49,602 nucleotides of DNA. Source: an uncultured Thiohalocapsa sp. Its GTDB lineage: Bacteria; Pseudomonadota; Gammaproteobacteria; Chromatiales; Chromatiaceae. The stretch spans positions 1-49,602 of the forward strand of contig NZ_CAJXWY010000028.1 in the NCBI RefSeq assembly GCF_913062725.1, in the 5' to 3' direction. The notes below the pieces were generated by a model. That model was not told the DNA's origin. It made no database searches and saw only the letters and a program-made list of their open reading frames with translations. Shown here one piece after another: positions 7,910-17,376 of this stretch. A program made the position numbers and the translations under genes. Each line of letters opens with the position of its first letter. Position 1 is the stretch's first letter.

Positions 7910-10354
7910 TCAGGCCCCCCGCGCAAGCAATAGCTGATCCAGGGTGCCGCGATAGCGCTCCACGCTGGCGCCGAGTCCGGCGAGCTCCTGTTCCATGGCG
8001 GCGATGCCCGCCGAAAGATTGGCGGCGGCCGCGCTCGCACCATCGCGCTCGGCGCAGGCGGCCCGTTGTCGCCGCTGCAGACGCCCCAATGCGCGGCCGA
8101 CCCGCTTGCGCTCCCGGATAGCGCGACGCCGCCGGCGTGCGGGCGCATCGCCGGCGAATGGCAGACTGGCGGCGGTCTCCGGCGCGCCGTGCGTATCCAC
8201 GAGCATACGCAGCGCGTCGTCGTGCACCTTGAGCGCCTGCTCGCGCACACCGAGCTGCTGCAGTTCTGCGTTCAGCGCCGCGGCGCGGTCAGCGTGCTCA
8301 CTGCGCCGGGTGCGCAGGTCGGCGAGCCCTGCGCGCAGCCGCGCCTCTGCCTCGCGTTCCTGATCCAACAAGCTGCGGGCCTCGCGCACGCGGCTTTCGT
8401 GGGCCGCGGTCTCATGCTCGGTGCGTTGCATGTCACCGCGCATTGTCAGCTCGCGCTCCTTGAGCCGGCGCCGATCGTCCAATGCCATCTGCTTGCGCCT
8501 CGACTGCTCGCGTGTCCGTTGCTCCTCGCGCGCGCATTCGCGTCGGCGCAGATCAAGCGCCGCCTCGGCGGCGGCGCGCTCCTGCGCCCAGGCGGCGCGC
8601 TTGTGGCTCAGCTCTTCATCCAGGCGCTTGTGCTCGGTCTCGGCGCGGCGCTCCATGTCGGCGAGGGCGGTCTCATGCGCCTTGCGGGCCTCGGCGCGCT
8701 TGTGCGCCAGTTGCTCCAACTCGACATCGGTCTCAGCGCACAAGCGCCGCTCGGTTTCGCGGGCCTCGAGCGCGAGCGTCTGCTCCCGGGCGGCCAGCTC
8801 CGCCTCCTGGCGCCGGCGTTCCAGGTGTAGCCGGGCGTCGATGTCGTCCCGCCGGCGCGCGAGCAGCTCCGACTCATAATGGTCGTCCGCCAGCAGACGC
8901 TTGAGCCGCGCCTGCGCGGCGTGCACGGACTGGAAGCGCGCCGTATAGCCCTCCGGGTCTCGCGCCCAGCGCTCCCAGAGGCGTGCAAAATCCATGGGCG
9001 AGAGGCGCCGCGCCGGATCGTCGTGGTCGTCGAAGCCGGGGATATGGTCGAGGCCGCCACGGAGGTACTTGCGGTAGTGCAGCTGCACGTTTTCGTTGTA
9101 GTAGGCGTGCACCGCCAGCGGCTCGAACAGCTTCAGCGCCAGCAGGGCGAAGAATAGAATGCCCAGCGCCGCCTGGGCGAAGCCCTCGACAGACTCGAAA
9201 TGCGGCACGCCCGCCTCGGCGGGGCTGCTTTTCAGATCCGCGAGGGCCTTCGAGCGGGCCGCGAAGGTGAGCTTGGGCGGCATCGCCGGCGGCTGCTCCG
9301 ACGCCACTTCGGCGCTGATGCGCTCCACCAGCGCCGCCTGCTCCCGGCGCACCGTCTGCAGGGCATCTGTACGCTTGCCGAGGCGTTGTTCCAGCTCGGC
9401 GATGGTCGTCAGCACGCCGGCGAGGCGCTCGTCGCGCCGGGCTTGGATCTCCGCGAGCTGCGCTTCCAGCAGGGTGGCACGCTGGTCCCATTTGCGGGCT
9501 TCGGGGCCATAGCCCTCGGGGCGGCCGTCGCGGCCGAGCACCTCGTCGCCGACTCGCTCACGAGCGGCGGCGAGGTCGCGGGTCAATACCTCGATCTGCG
9601 GCGCGAACTCCGCTTCGATCCGCTCGCGGCGCTCGCGCTCCGCCGCCAGCGACGCCTCCAGGCGGGCGATGTCCTGCTCCAGCGTCCGCACTCGCCCGAG
9701 CAGGCCCTCATCGCGCTGCTCGGCGCGGGCGCGCACCTGCTCGCGCAGGGTCGCGTCGCGGGCCTCGTAGTACCGCTCCACCCGGGCCTGGTGCCAGGCG
9801 GCGATGTCATCGGCGCGGATCAGCTTCTCGATGAAGGGCGCCGTCACGTACAGGGAGATGGCGACGATGGCGATGCGCACGGCGATACCGGCATACCAGC
9901 GTGCCACCGGGCCAACGCCGCCGCGCTCGTCCAAGGTGTGCCGGCGCCGCCGGGCAAACGACGGGCGCTCTGACATGATGAGCGATGCGTCCACGATCCA
10001 GACGATGGCGAACAGCAGCACGAACATGAACGCCGCCACCGGCAGCCGCAGCCAGGCGGCGGCGGAGGGGACCAGCGAGGCGCCGACGGCGCCCCAGACG
10101 AAGCCCTCGATGCTGGCCATGAGCAGGATGACGACCCAGGCGGAGCCGAGCCAGGCCCGCGCCGCCGGGGTCAGCAGGCTGCGACCATAGGGGCGCAGCG
10201 TGAAGATATCCAAGTGCGAGGGCCGGCGCGCAAAGCCGGTGTCGTCGGCGACGCTGGTGTCCGTGCCGCGTGGTGCGCTGCGCTCTGCACCGCGACGTGC
10301 CAGCGCGTTTCGCAGCGCGGCGAGCGGCCGGGGGCCTTGGGCGTTGGCGTCCAT
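7910..10354 (-). CDS. DUF4407-like membrane protein with long coiled coils
   Basis: The 814-residue product has three N-terminal membrane segments (WVVILLMASIEGFVWGAVGA; FMFVLLFAIVWIVDASLIM; IAIVAISLYVTAPFIEKLI). A periplasm-or-cytoplasm coiled coil rich in Glu, Arg and Ala follows. A fourth segment (LGILFFALLALKLFEPLAV) comes next, then a second very long coiled coil rich in Arg and Glu. This order of three helices, coiled coil, one helix and tail is that of DUF4407 proteins, whose role is unknown. I choose the ATG at 10354 (MDANAQGPRP). The frame stays open for another 34 codons upstream, but that stretch reads as low-quality sequence. It stands alone on its strand. It could be a structural or septal-type envelope protein; that is a guess. 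Confidence 0.65.
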   Translation of the reverse strand: MDANAQGPRPLAALRNALARRGAERSAPRGTDTSVADDTGFARRPSHLDIFTLRPYGRSLLTPAARAWLGSAWVVILLMASIEGFVWGAVGASLVPSAAAWLRLPVAAFMFVLLFAIVWIVDASLIMSERPSFARRRRHTLDERGGVGPVARWYAGIAVRIAIVAISLYVTAPFIEKLIRADDIAAWHQARVERYYEARDATLREQVRARAEQRDEGLLGRVRTLEQDIARLEASLAAERERRERIEAEFAPQIEVLTRDLAAARERVGDEVLGRDGRPEGYGPEARKWDQRATLLEAQLAEIQARRDERLAGVLTTIAELEQRLGKRTDALQTVRREQAALVERISAEVASEQPPAMPPKLTFAARSKALADLKSSPAEAGVPHFESVEGFAQAALGILFFALLALKLFEPLAVHAYYNENVQLHYRKYLRGGLDHIPGFDDHDDPARRLSPMDFARLWERWARDPEGYTARFQSVHAAQARLKRLLADDHYESELLARRRDDIDARLHLERRRQEAELAAREQTLALEARETERRLCAETDVELEQLAHKRAEARKAHETALADMERRAETEHKRLDEELSHKRAAWAQERAAAEAALDLRRRECAREEQRTREQSRRKQMALDDRRRLKERELTMRGDMQRTEHETAAHESRVREARSLLDQEREAEARLRAGLADLRTRRSEHADRAAALNAELQQLGVREQALKVHDDALRMLVDTHGAPETAASLPFAGDAPARRRRRAIRERKRVGRALGRLQRRQRAACAERDGASAAAANLSAGIAAMEQELAGLGASVERYRGTLDQLLLARGA

Positions 10355-11039
10355 TGCGCTAGGCCACGTAACGCAGGTCGCGGGTGTGGACCAGCCTGTG
10401 GATCTCGACGTCGTCGGCCTGGGTTTCCCGTATCCAGTCCGGGCCGCTGAGCCCAAGGTTCAGGGGACCGCGGTCCGGGTGGTGGGCCCTCGCTTGGGCG
10501 CGGACCGGGGCAAGACGGATCGTCGGGCCGTCGATATTCGGACAGGAATGACGCCTGTGTGGCGTGATGTGCCAGCCCGCCGGGGCGGCGTGCCGGATGC
10601 TGGCCTGCGCCAGCCTGCCCTGGGGCATATTGCGCTGCAATGGGGGCATGGGCATGCGGATGCGGCGGTGATTGCCGGCTCGCGTTGCTGCTGCTCGACA
10701 GTATCACCGATCCGTCGCCACTAAGTCCGCTGCAAGACCGACAGACGTTGGCTTTGGCACAACAGACGGTGCCATGAAACTTGCCGAAAGGCGACAGGCG
10801 AACGAGGCTCACGCTCGGCAGGGTTTTGATGGCCAACGCCTCAACGGGGTACGTCTGCAATCGGCGACGGCCGGCATGGTGGCTGGCTTGGGTGCTGGCA
10901 GGCGCTGCGCCGCGGCGGCGTCATTTGCACCGACGGTGCCGGGCAAACGGCGCTCAGATGCGTGTAGAGCGGCGCTGGCACGAGGCCAAGCGGCGGTCGC
11001 GCGGCGCGCGATTCCTGGGTCTGCGGCGTTGCCCTGAGA
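10355..11039. other. Intergenic region without recognisable gene
   Basis: Nearly 700 bases lie between the DUF4407-like gene and the isoaspartyl peptidase gene. Frames are open on both strands because of the GC content, but none has a sensible start, ribosome-binding site or protein-like composition. I see no tRNA, repeat copy or terminator. It may be decayed coding sequence. Confidence 0.5.
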
Positions 11040-11966
11040 TCAGAATCGGCAGACGGTCTCGCCGCCATGCTCGATCCAGCCATGGATCATCTTGGGCGTG
11101 GTCATGCCACTGGCGCAGTGACCGGCGCCGTCGATGCAAATGACGCCGCCGCGGCCTTTGACCTTGCGGGTGAGATAGCCGATGCCGTAGTCCACGGCGC
11201 CGGCGGCGTCGACGCCGCTGAATTCGATGGCGTCGGCGATGGTCTTTGCGAATACCGTGCGCATGAATTCTTCGCCATAACCGGTGGCGGAGACGGCGCA
11301 GGTGGCGTTGTCGGCATAGACCCCGGCACCGATGATGGGAGAATCACCCACACGGCCCATCCGCTTGTTGACGATGCCACCGGTGGAGGTTGCCGCCGCG
11401 AGATTGCCCTCGCGGTCGCGGGCGACGGCGCCGATGGTGCCGTATTTTTGCGCATCACCGTCCTCATCGTGGTCCAGCATGATGCGATGGCGTAACCGTG
11501 CCTGCTCCAATTGCTTGATGCGATCGGGGGTGAAGAAGTAGTGATCCGGCGTCAGCGGCATGCCACAGCGTTCGGCGAAGTGCAGTGCACCTTCGGCGAT
11601 GAGCAGCACGTGCTCGCTGCCGTCCATGACCAGCCGGGCGAGCTGCACGGGGTTGGCGATGTTGCCGATGGCGGCGACGGCGCCGGCGGCGAGATCGCGG
11701 CCGTCCATGATGCCGGCGTCCATCTCCACTTTGCCGTTTTCGTTCAGGACCGAGCCACAGCCGGCGTTGAACAACGGATCATCCTCCAGTTGGGAGGCGC
11801 AGGACTCCACCGCCTCGACGGCGCTCGCACCCTGTTGCAGCATGCTGCGGCCGTGCTCCAGCACGACACGGATACTCTCCAGATAGCGCACCGCAATGCG
11901 CTCGTCCTTGACGTTATCCAGCGCGCCGGCGCCGCCGTGGACCATGAGAGAGAAGCTGTTTTGCAT
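11040..11966 (-). CDS. iaaA: Isoaspartyl peptidase / L-asparaginase (Ntn hydrolase)
   Basis: A 308-residue member of the plant-type asparaginase family. These are made as a precursor that cleaves itself to expose an N-terminal threonine, and they hydrolyse isoaspartyl dipeptides and asparagine. The opening FSLMVHGGAGAL, NAGCGSVLNENGKVEMDA (sodium-binding/structural loop) and the cleavage site QKYG/TIGAVARD, placing the nucleophile at Thr177, are all present. The substrate-binding MGRVGDSPIIGAG and ATGYGE motifs follow. The length is typical for the family. The start at 11966 is the only ATG near the conserved N-terminus. It lies 140 bases after the ATP-grasp gene on the same strand, so cotranscription is possible. 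Confidence 0.93.
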   Translation of the reverse strand: MQNSFSLMVHGGAGALDNVKDERIAVRYLESIRVVLEHGRSMLQQGASAVEAVESCASQLEDDPLFNAGCGSVLNENGKVEMDAGIMDGRDLAAGAVAAIGNIANPVQLARLVMDGSEHVLLIAEGALHFAERCGMPLTPDHYFFTPDRIKQLEQARLRHRIMLDHDEDGDAQKYGTIGAVARDREGNLAAATSTGGIVNKRMGRVGDSPIIGAGVYADNATCAVSATGYGEEFMRTVFAKTIADAIEFSGVDAAGAVDYGIGYLTRKVKGRGGVICIDGAGHCASGMTTPKMIHGWIEHGGETVCRF

Positions 11967-12107
11967 GCCCTGCTTGACCTCGACGCCCGCGGGGGCGCCT
12001 GTTGGGGGTTGCCGTGGTGCGGTGCTGATGAGGGTAGGGCGCCGGTGGCGCCCATGCGCTCGAGCCGAGGATGGGGGCGGTTATGGCGAAGCCGAAGCTG
12101 CCCCGTG

Positions 12108-13214
12108 TCAGAGCCGTGACAGCAGCGCCTCCTCCAGGCGCGCCTGCGTGCTCTCGTCGCCTGCGATGAGCACCAGCAGCTTGCCGACCAGAATGGGCCC
12201 CCAGTTGACGAGGACGATACCGGTACCCGTGGCAGGATCGTATTCGATGCCGCTCAGATCCAGTGCGCCGAGGCTGCGGTGGCGCGTGTGGTAGGCCTTT
12301 GCGAGCCAGGTATCGATGCCGAGCTTATGGGCGATGGCAGTCGGATAGCTGGCGCCGTTGTAGCGCGGGTTGCATTCGATGGCGAGATAATCCGGCCCCT
12401 CGGCACCGTCGACGACGGCCACATCGAAGGCAAACACGCCCCGCATACCTTCGTCATGCAGCCACTGCGCCATGGGCTGGACACTATCCCAGGGGGTATG
12501 GCGGGCCGGATGGCGATTGCCCTGGTGGACGCAACCCTTGAGCACCTGCTCGGTCGCCGCGAATCGCTCGACCCCCCGCGCATCGCTGCGGAACTGCAAA
12601 TTCAGGAAGATATCCGTGACCACTTCCTGCTGGATCTGCACCGGTGTATCGGGCGCGAATTCATCCATGGCCGCTCGCAGCGCCGTAGCGTCGCCGCAGC
12701 GATGGATGCCAACACCCGACACGGAGACTGCGGCTTTCAGGTAGCAGGGATAGGGTGCGGCGGCGATGTCCGCCTCGGTGATGGCATCGATCCTGGCGAA
12801 GGGACGGGTGAGCGGCACGGGCACCGCGAGCCGCTCGGCGATGTCCATGAAGATATTCTTGGAGTTGATGGCCGCGACGGCATCCAGCCACGGCCGGTTG
12901 GGCCGCACGGCGTGCTCGTCTGGTCCGAAGAAAAAGACGGAGACGTCATGGTCCGGGTAGTCCGCCAGCCGCGCGTGGCTCAGGTCCCAGAGCACGTCCG
13001 TGGTGTGGCTGAGGCCGATGCGACGATAGTGATCACTGATGGTGTCCCACTGCCCGGCGAGCTCGGGGTGCAATTGCAGCACATCGCCGGGCTCACTCAG
13101 GCCCAGGGCGCGTCCTGAATACAAGTCGTTGCCAACCACGCCGTCGGCCGTGCAGCCCATGATGTCGTGATTGAGGATCCGTCGCGGCTGATCCGCGCCG
13201 ACGTTTGACGCCAA
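12108..13214 (-). CDS. ATP-grasp domain protein
   Basis: A ligase-like protein of about 368 residues with an N-terminal pre-ATP-grasp part (GRALGLSEPGDVLQLHPELA) and an ATP-grasp core. Visible core elements are YLKAAVSVSGVGI (nucleotide-binding lysine loop), FAFDVAVVDG and the metal-binding ECNPRYNGASYP. ATP-grasp enzymes join a carboxylate to an amine or thiol; the substrates here are unknown. The start is uncertain. The frame remains open to 13541, but the upstream part reads through structured repeat B, so it is unlikely to be protein. I use the TTG at 13214, which has a G-rich stretch ahead of it. The isoaspartyl peptidase downstream would fit a role in amino-acid or peptide chemistry, but this is inference. 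Confidence 0.75.
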   Translation of the reverse strand: MASNVGADQPRRILNHDIMGCTADGVVGNDLYSGRALGLSEPGDVLQLHPELAGQWDTISDHYRRIGLSHTTDVLWDLSHARLADYPDHDVSVFFFGPDEHAVRPNRPWLDAVAAINSKNIFMDIAERLAVPVPLTRPFARIDAITEADIAAAPYPCYLKAAVSVSGVGIHRCGDATALRAAMDEFAPDTPVQIQQEVVTDIFLNLQFRSDARGVERFAATEQVLKGCVHQGNRHPARHTPWDSVQPMAQWLHDEGMRGVFAFDVAVVDGAEGPDYLAIECNPRYNGASYPTAIAHKLGIDTWLAKAYHTRHRSLGALDLSGIEYDPATGTGIVLVNWGPILVGKLLVLIAGDESTQARLEEALLSRL

Positions 13215-13663
13215 GGCTGCCCCCCATTGCGCTGATGCTGCGCACGTATCGCTTGCTGTGATTGCCTTTGGGCTGAAGGCAAGAAAGATGCCGTTGACGC
13301 AGCCACGCCGGGGCTCTCGTGTATGTCCGGCGCTTTCGGGTTTTCGGTTGCCGCGCCTTTCAGTGGTGGCTGGCGCGGGACATCGTGGCCACATCCCCGT
13401 CGGTTTCATGACGACGGTCCTGCCGTCGAGACCCGCCAGCCGCCGCCGCATCCACGCCAGGGTTGCCCCCGACAGTGATCTGTGCCAGGCAAAGCCAGCG
13501 CGGTGCGGTCCATGGCGGTGCGCTGGGGCGGGTCTTTGCACCCCGATGGGTCATTCCGATGCGGCGATGATCGAAGCCGACGTGCGCGCCGGGATGTGTC
13601 CGCGGGTGTTTCGGCGTCGCCCCGAGCCTGCGGTGTCCGCCGCTGATGATCGGCGTCTTCGTC
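13215..13663. other. Intergenic region holding repeat copy B
   Basis: About 450 bases between two minus-strand genes. The recognisable content is structured repeat B at 13365-13450. Nothing else is seen apart from the possible TTG start context of the ATP-grasp gene at the left end. Confidence 0.55.
13365..13450 (-). repeat. Structured interspersed repeat, copy B
   Basis: Read on the minus strand it has GGCGGCTGGCGGGTCTCGAC, then an inner hairpin CGACGG/CCGTCG with a five-base loop (13412-13428 on the plus strand). TCATGAAACCGACGGGGATG follows, and the closing arm is CCCGCGCCAGCC. Against copies A and C the inner stem has changed on both sides (CAGC/GCTG to CGG/CCG), so pairing is kept. Confidence 0.75.
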
Positions 13664-14758
13664 TCAGCGGTACGGCGCTTCACTGCCCGCGGCGGCGGGA
13701 CCGGGGGCGGACGACTCTGCTGCGTTGGGCGGGGTATCGAGAAAGCTGCGCCGGAAGCGGTCGCATTGATCGATGAGATCCCGGGTGCTCTTCGGCATGG
13801 GAACCCGCGCGCGCACGATGTGACTGACGAGCGCCGTGCCAACCTTGAGGATACGGCTACCTTCCTGGGCCTCGTGGATCGCACGGAGCGTCGGCGCCGG
13901 GGGCAGGTGCGGCTGCACCCGGCAGAGCCTGTCGCTGGCCACCACGAAGGCGGGCCAAACCGTGAAGATCACCGGGTCGGTGCGCAGGATCTCGGTCTTG
14001 CGCTTGGCGGCGTCGCCGAGATCGTCGAGCAGCGGGCGCAGCGCCGGTAACTGGGTACTCCCCTCGAAGGTGGCGGCGATGGTGGCGGTGATGCGGTCGA
14101 TGTCGCGCATCGTCTGCGCGATCTTCACGTAACGGCTTTGATAGAAGCTGGCGATGGGCTGGCTGAAAGCCTTGAAGGGCTCGCCCCAGAGCTCGTCGAT
14201 GCCCTCGTCGCCGCCGCGGTGGCGCACCAGCCGGCCGAGCTCCAGGGCCTCGAGCAGGTAGTCGCCGCACTCCTGCATCAGGGCGCCGTCGGGCTCCACC
14301 TGGACGCCGTCGGCCTGCAGTTCCACGAGTTTCGTGAAAATGCCGGTGGCGCGGTTGAACAGGGCGCCGGCGAGCATGGCGCCGTTGACCCGCTTGCGCT
14401 CCGGGTCGGTCTCGCGCTCGTAGGCGGCGCGAGCCTCCGCGAGGCGCATTCCGGGGATATTGATGCCGTGCTCTAAGTGATTGAAAAGCCTGCGCGTCAG
14501 CGCCTCGATCAGCGCTTTCTTGGCCTGAAGGCTTTCCGGTGGGGGCTCGTAGTACTTGATCCAGTACCCGTCCATGTAGATGCAAGTGCGCCCGCGCACC
14601 TCGGCGATGGTGCCGTTCCTGGGGCTGTCGTCAGCCCTGTCGTCGGTGTGCGCAATCGCGCCCTCGACGGCGCCGTTATCAAGCTCCAACTGCATGGTGA
14701 GATGGGTTGCTCCAACGCGACGGCGGTGGGGTTCGGTGGGGTTGATCCGCGCATTCAC
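13664..14758 (-). CDS. Conserved hypothetical protein, 364 aa
   Basis: A soluble, mostly alpha-helical protein with no signal peptide or membrane segment. Distinctive stretches are RTCIYMDGYWIKYYEPP, a charged LAEARAAYERETDPERKRV helix, and WPAFVVASDRLCRVQPHLPP. I do not recognise the family. The start could be the ATG at 14758 or the ATG at 14695 (MQLELDNGAV); neither has a strong ribosome-binding site. The C-terminal tail is Ala/Pro-rich and probably disordered. It is divergent from the lytic transglycosylase gene and is followed by repeat B. Confidence 0.6.
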   Translation of the reverse strand: MNARINPTEPHRRRVGATHLTMQLELDNGAVEGAIAHTDDRADDSPRNGTIAEVRGRTCIYMDGYWIKYYEPPPESLQAKKALIEALTRRLFNHLEHGINIPGMRLAEARAAYERETDPERKRVNGAMLAGALFNRATGIFTKLVELQADGVQVEPDGALMQECGDYLLEALELGRLVRHRGGDEGIDELWGEPFKAFSQPIASFYQSRYVKIAQTMRDIDRITATIAATFEGSTQLPALRPLLDDLGDAAKRKTEILRTDPVIFTVWPAFVVASDRLCRVQPHLPPAPTLRAIHEAQEGSRILKVGTALVSHIVRARVPMPKSTRDLIDQCDRFRRSFLDTPPNAAESSAPGPAAAGSEAPYR

Positions 14759-15041
14759 CGACGGGGTGAACCCTGAGATGCGAATCCGGTCAAGCCGGCG
14801 ATATTTTCGATCTTGTCAGCGCGCGATTGCAACCGCGCAAACAACCGATAGTTTGTGCTGCAAGCCTCTGAAAGGCTATCGATCGTCGGTGCCAAAGGTC
14901 TAAAATGACCAAACGCCAGACCACCGTTGGTCCCGTGGCACCACCCGCGCGCCGCGAGCCGTCTGCCTCGTCGGCGGTCGTGATGGGCGGCTCGTGCCCG
15001 GCGGCCGGCGTGCTCGAAACGCAACTTACCAAGAGTCAATC

Positions 15042-16010
15042 GTGCAACCAACGACGCCTCGAGCCCAGCAACCGTCAGCCAGCAGCAAGGCCCCGGGATG
15101 CGATGACGGTTTCATTGCAGACGCCGACGCGGCTGCCTGGCGGAGAGGCACGCAGCGCCATAGGCGGAGCAGCGGCCACGCCGCGGTCGGTACGCCTTGG
15201 CCAGGTTGTTGGCGCGCCATCGGCCGCGTCGCCCTCGTGCTCGGTGTTGTCGCCGGCACCGCCCTCGCGGCGCCCGCTGACGGTTCGCCGGGCGCCGGGT
15301 CCGCTGATAGCGTCGGCGGGCCGCGGGCGTTGCCACAACCGCCACAACGTCCGCGGCCGAGCCGAGCAGCCGTGGACACGCTCATCGACCACTATGCCCG
15401 GCGCCACGGCCTCGAGCTTGATCTGGTGCACGCCGTGGTGCGGGCGGAGTCCGCCTACGACGCCCACGCCGTCTCGCCAGCGGGTGCAGTCGGCCTGATG
15501 CAGATCATGCCGGAGACCGCGGCGGACTATGGTGTGCGCTCGGCGGCAGCCCTGTTCGACGCCGATACCAACGTGCGCATTGGCACTCGCCACCTCAAAC
15601 GTCTCGTGTCGCGCTATGGCATCGGCAAGGCCGTGATGGCCTATAACGCCGGTGAAGGCGCGCTGGCGCGCCACGGCGGCTTCGTCACCTTCGCCGAGAC
15701 CCAGCGCTACACCCATCGCGTACTCACCAGCTACCTGAGCCGTAACGGCGTCGACGCGTATTCCAGCGAGGCGCGGCGGATCACTGGCATCACCCTCAGT
15801 CCGGCCATGGCCAACGCCGGTGCCGGTAAGCACCGGGGACTGAGCCGGCGTGAGCAGGCCAGACGCATGCGCGGCGTCGACTTCTCGTCACTGTCGCTCA
15901 GGGTGCGTCCCTCGCTCAGTGAGCGCGCGCTCGATCCAGCCGCACTCGAGGCGGGCCCGGAAAGTCAGCCCATGTTCGTGCTGGAGCGCCCGTCCGGTAA
16001 CGCGCAGTGA
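15042..16010 (+). CDS. Lytic transglycosylase (SLT domain)
   Basis: A periplasmic or membrane-anchored muramidase that cleaves peptidoglycan between MurNAc and GlcNAc to leave a 1,6-anhydro end. The SLT fold shows the catalytic Glu in VVRAESAYD, the GLMQIMPETAADYG motif, and the later MAYNAGEGAL motif. About 60 basic residues and a hydrophobic stretch (IGRVALVLGVVAGTALA) precede the domain, so it is either cleaved or an anchor. I favour the GTG at 15042, with AAGAG six bases upstream, giving 322 residues. An ATG at 14994 would add 16 residues. The C-terminal 80 residues are variable and of unknown role. Confidence 0.85.
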   Translation: MQPTTPRAQQPSASSKAPGCDDGFIADADAAAWRRGTQRHRRSSGHAAVGTPWPGCWRAIGRVALVLGVVAGTALAAPADGSPGAGSADSVGGPRALPQPPQRPRPSRAAVDTLIDHYARRHGLELDLVHAVVRAESAYDAHAVSPAGAVGLMQIMPETAADYGVRSAAALFDADTNVRIGTRHLKRLVSRYGIGKAVMAYNAGEGALARHGGFVTFAETQRYTHRVLTSYLSRNGVDAYSSEARRITGITLSPAMANAGAGKHRGLSRREQARRMRGVDFSSLSLRVRPSLSERALDPAALEAGPESQPMFVLERPSGNAQ

Positions 16011-16092
16011 TCCCCGGCGCGCCAGGGGTGCGTCGAGGATCGACGTCATGGATGGCCTGACTGCCCTGCGACGCTGTGATCAGCGCCCAGCA

Positions 16093-17376
16093 TTACTCCA
16101 CGAGCACAAGACCCACCCATGCGGCCGTCATCAGCGTGGCCAGGGTGCCAGCGAGAATGGCACGCAGCCCAAGCGCCGCCACCTCGCTGCGCCGCTCGGG
16201 CACGAGGGTCGTGAGCCCACCCAGCATAATGCCGAGGCTGGCGAAGTTGGCGAAGCCGCAGAGGGCGTAGGTCATGATGAGTCTGCTGCGCTCGCTCAAG
16301 GCGTGCTCGGGCAGTGCCGCCAGCGCCATGTAGGCAAGCAGCTCGTTGAGCACCGTCTTGATGCCCATCAGCCGAGCGGCCTCGGCGGCCTCCTGCCAGG
16401 GAATGCCGATCAGCCAGACCACCGGTGCGAACAGCCAGCCGAGCAGGCGCTCCAGGGTCAGGGATGCACCCGCCACCGCTGGCAACAAGTCGAGCACCGC
16501 GTTGGCCAGGCTCACCAGCGCTACCATGACGATGAGCATGGCGATGATATTCAGAAGCAATGGCAGCGCATCCAAGGCGCCACGGGTGATGGCATCCATC
16601 GACCCGGCATAGCGCTGCGCCACCGGCGGGGTGTCGTCATCGTCCGCGGGCGTCGGTGGCTCGCTGCGGGCGGCCGGCACCAGGATGCCCGCGATGACCA
16701 GCGCCCCCGGTGCGTTGACCAGCGACGCCGTCAGGATATGGCCGAGCGCGTTGGGCACGGCATCACCGATGAGGGTTGCGTAGAGCACCATCACGGTGCC
16801 GGCGATGGTGGCCATGCCGGTTGTCATGAGCGCGAAAAGTGCGCTGCGGTGCATGCCGGCGAGGTAGGGCTTGATCAGCAGCGGTGCCTCCACCATGCCG
16901 ACGAAGACATTGGCCGCGGCGCCGACGCCGAGGGGCCCGTCGACGCCGAGACTGCGCCTGAGCAGCCAGGCGAAGCCGCGCACGATGGCTGGCAGCACGC
17001 GCCAGTGAAACAGCAGCGCCGAGAGTGCGCCGATGACCAGCACCAGCGGCAACGCACGGAATGCGAGCACGAAATTGTTTTGTGCAAAGGCCACCTCAAA
17101 CGGGGCGGCGGCACCGCCGAGATAGCCAAAGACGAAGCTGGTGCCGGCTTCGGTGGCCTCGCTGAGCGCGAGCACCAAACCGTTGAAGGCCACAAAAATC
17201 TGCTGCGCCGCCGGCAGCTTCAGCAGCAGGAATGCCAGGGCGAACTGCAGCGTCAGCCCCCCCAGCACCAACCGCGCGCGCACCGCGGCACGGTTCTCGC
17301 TCAAAACCCAGGCGCAGGCCAGCAGGCCAATGATGCCGAGGGCGCCACGTGCGCTCTGCGGCAGCAAGTCCGTCAT
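16093..17376 (-). CDS. Concentrative nucleoside transporter (CNT/NupC family)
   Basis: A 427-residue inner-membrane symporter that takes up nucleosides with protons or sodium. It begins with helices around GALGIIGLLACAWVLS and LTLQFALAFLLLKLP. The family signatures GTSFVFGYLGG, FVGMVEAPLLIKPYL and CGFANFASLGIMLGGL are all present. The start at 17376 has GGAG six bases ahead (GGAGCCGAAC). An ATG four codons upstream has no such site. The length is typical for bacterial CNT proteins. It converges with the lytic transglycosylase gene. Confidence 0.93.
   Translation of the reverse strand: MTDLLPQSARGALGIIGLLACAWVLSENRAAVRARLVLGGLTLQFALAFLLLKLPAAQQIFVAFNGLVLALSEATEAGTSFVFGYLGGAAAPFEVAFAQNNFVLAFRALPLVLVIGALSALLFHWRVLPAIVRGFAWLLRRSLGVDGPLGVGAAANVFVGMVEAPLLIKPYLAGMHRSALFALMTTGMATIAGTVMVLYATLIGDAVPNALGHILTASLVNAPGALVIAGILVPAARSEPPTPADDDDTPPVAQRYAGSMDAITRGALDALPLLLNIIAMLIVMVALVSLANAVLDLLPAVAGASLTLERLLGWLFAPVVWLIGIPWQEAAEAARLMGIKTVLNELLAYMALAALPEHALSERSRLIMTYALCGFANFASLGIMLGGLTTLVPERRSEVAALGLRAILAGTLATLMTAAWVGLVLVE

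Noticed and set aside
10355..10456. N-terminal extension of the DUF4407-like protein
   Set aside because: The extra residues have no family likeness or ribosome-binding support; the ATG at 10354 is simpler.
10700..10860. Short minus-strand frame starting MQTYPVEALAIKTLPS
   Set aside because: The first 60 residues look passable, but it then runs into low-quality sequence and overlaps nothing conserved.
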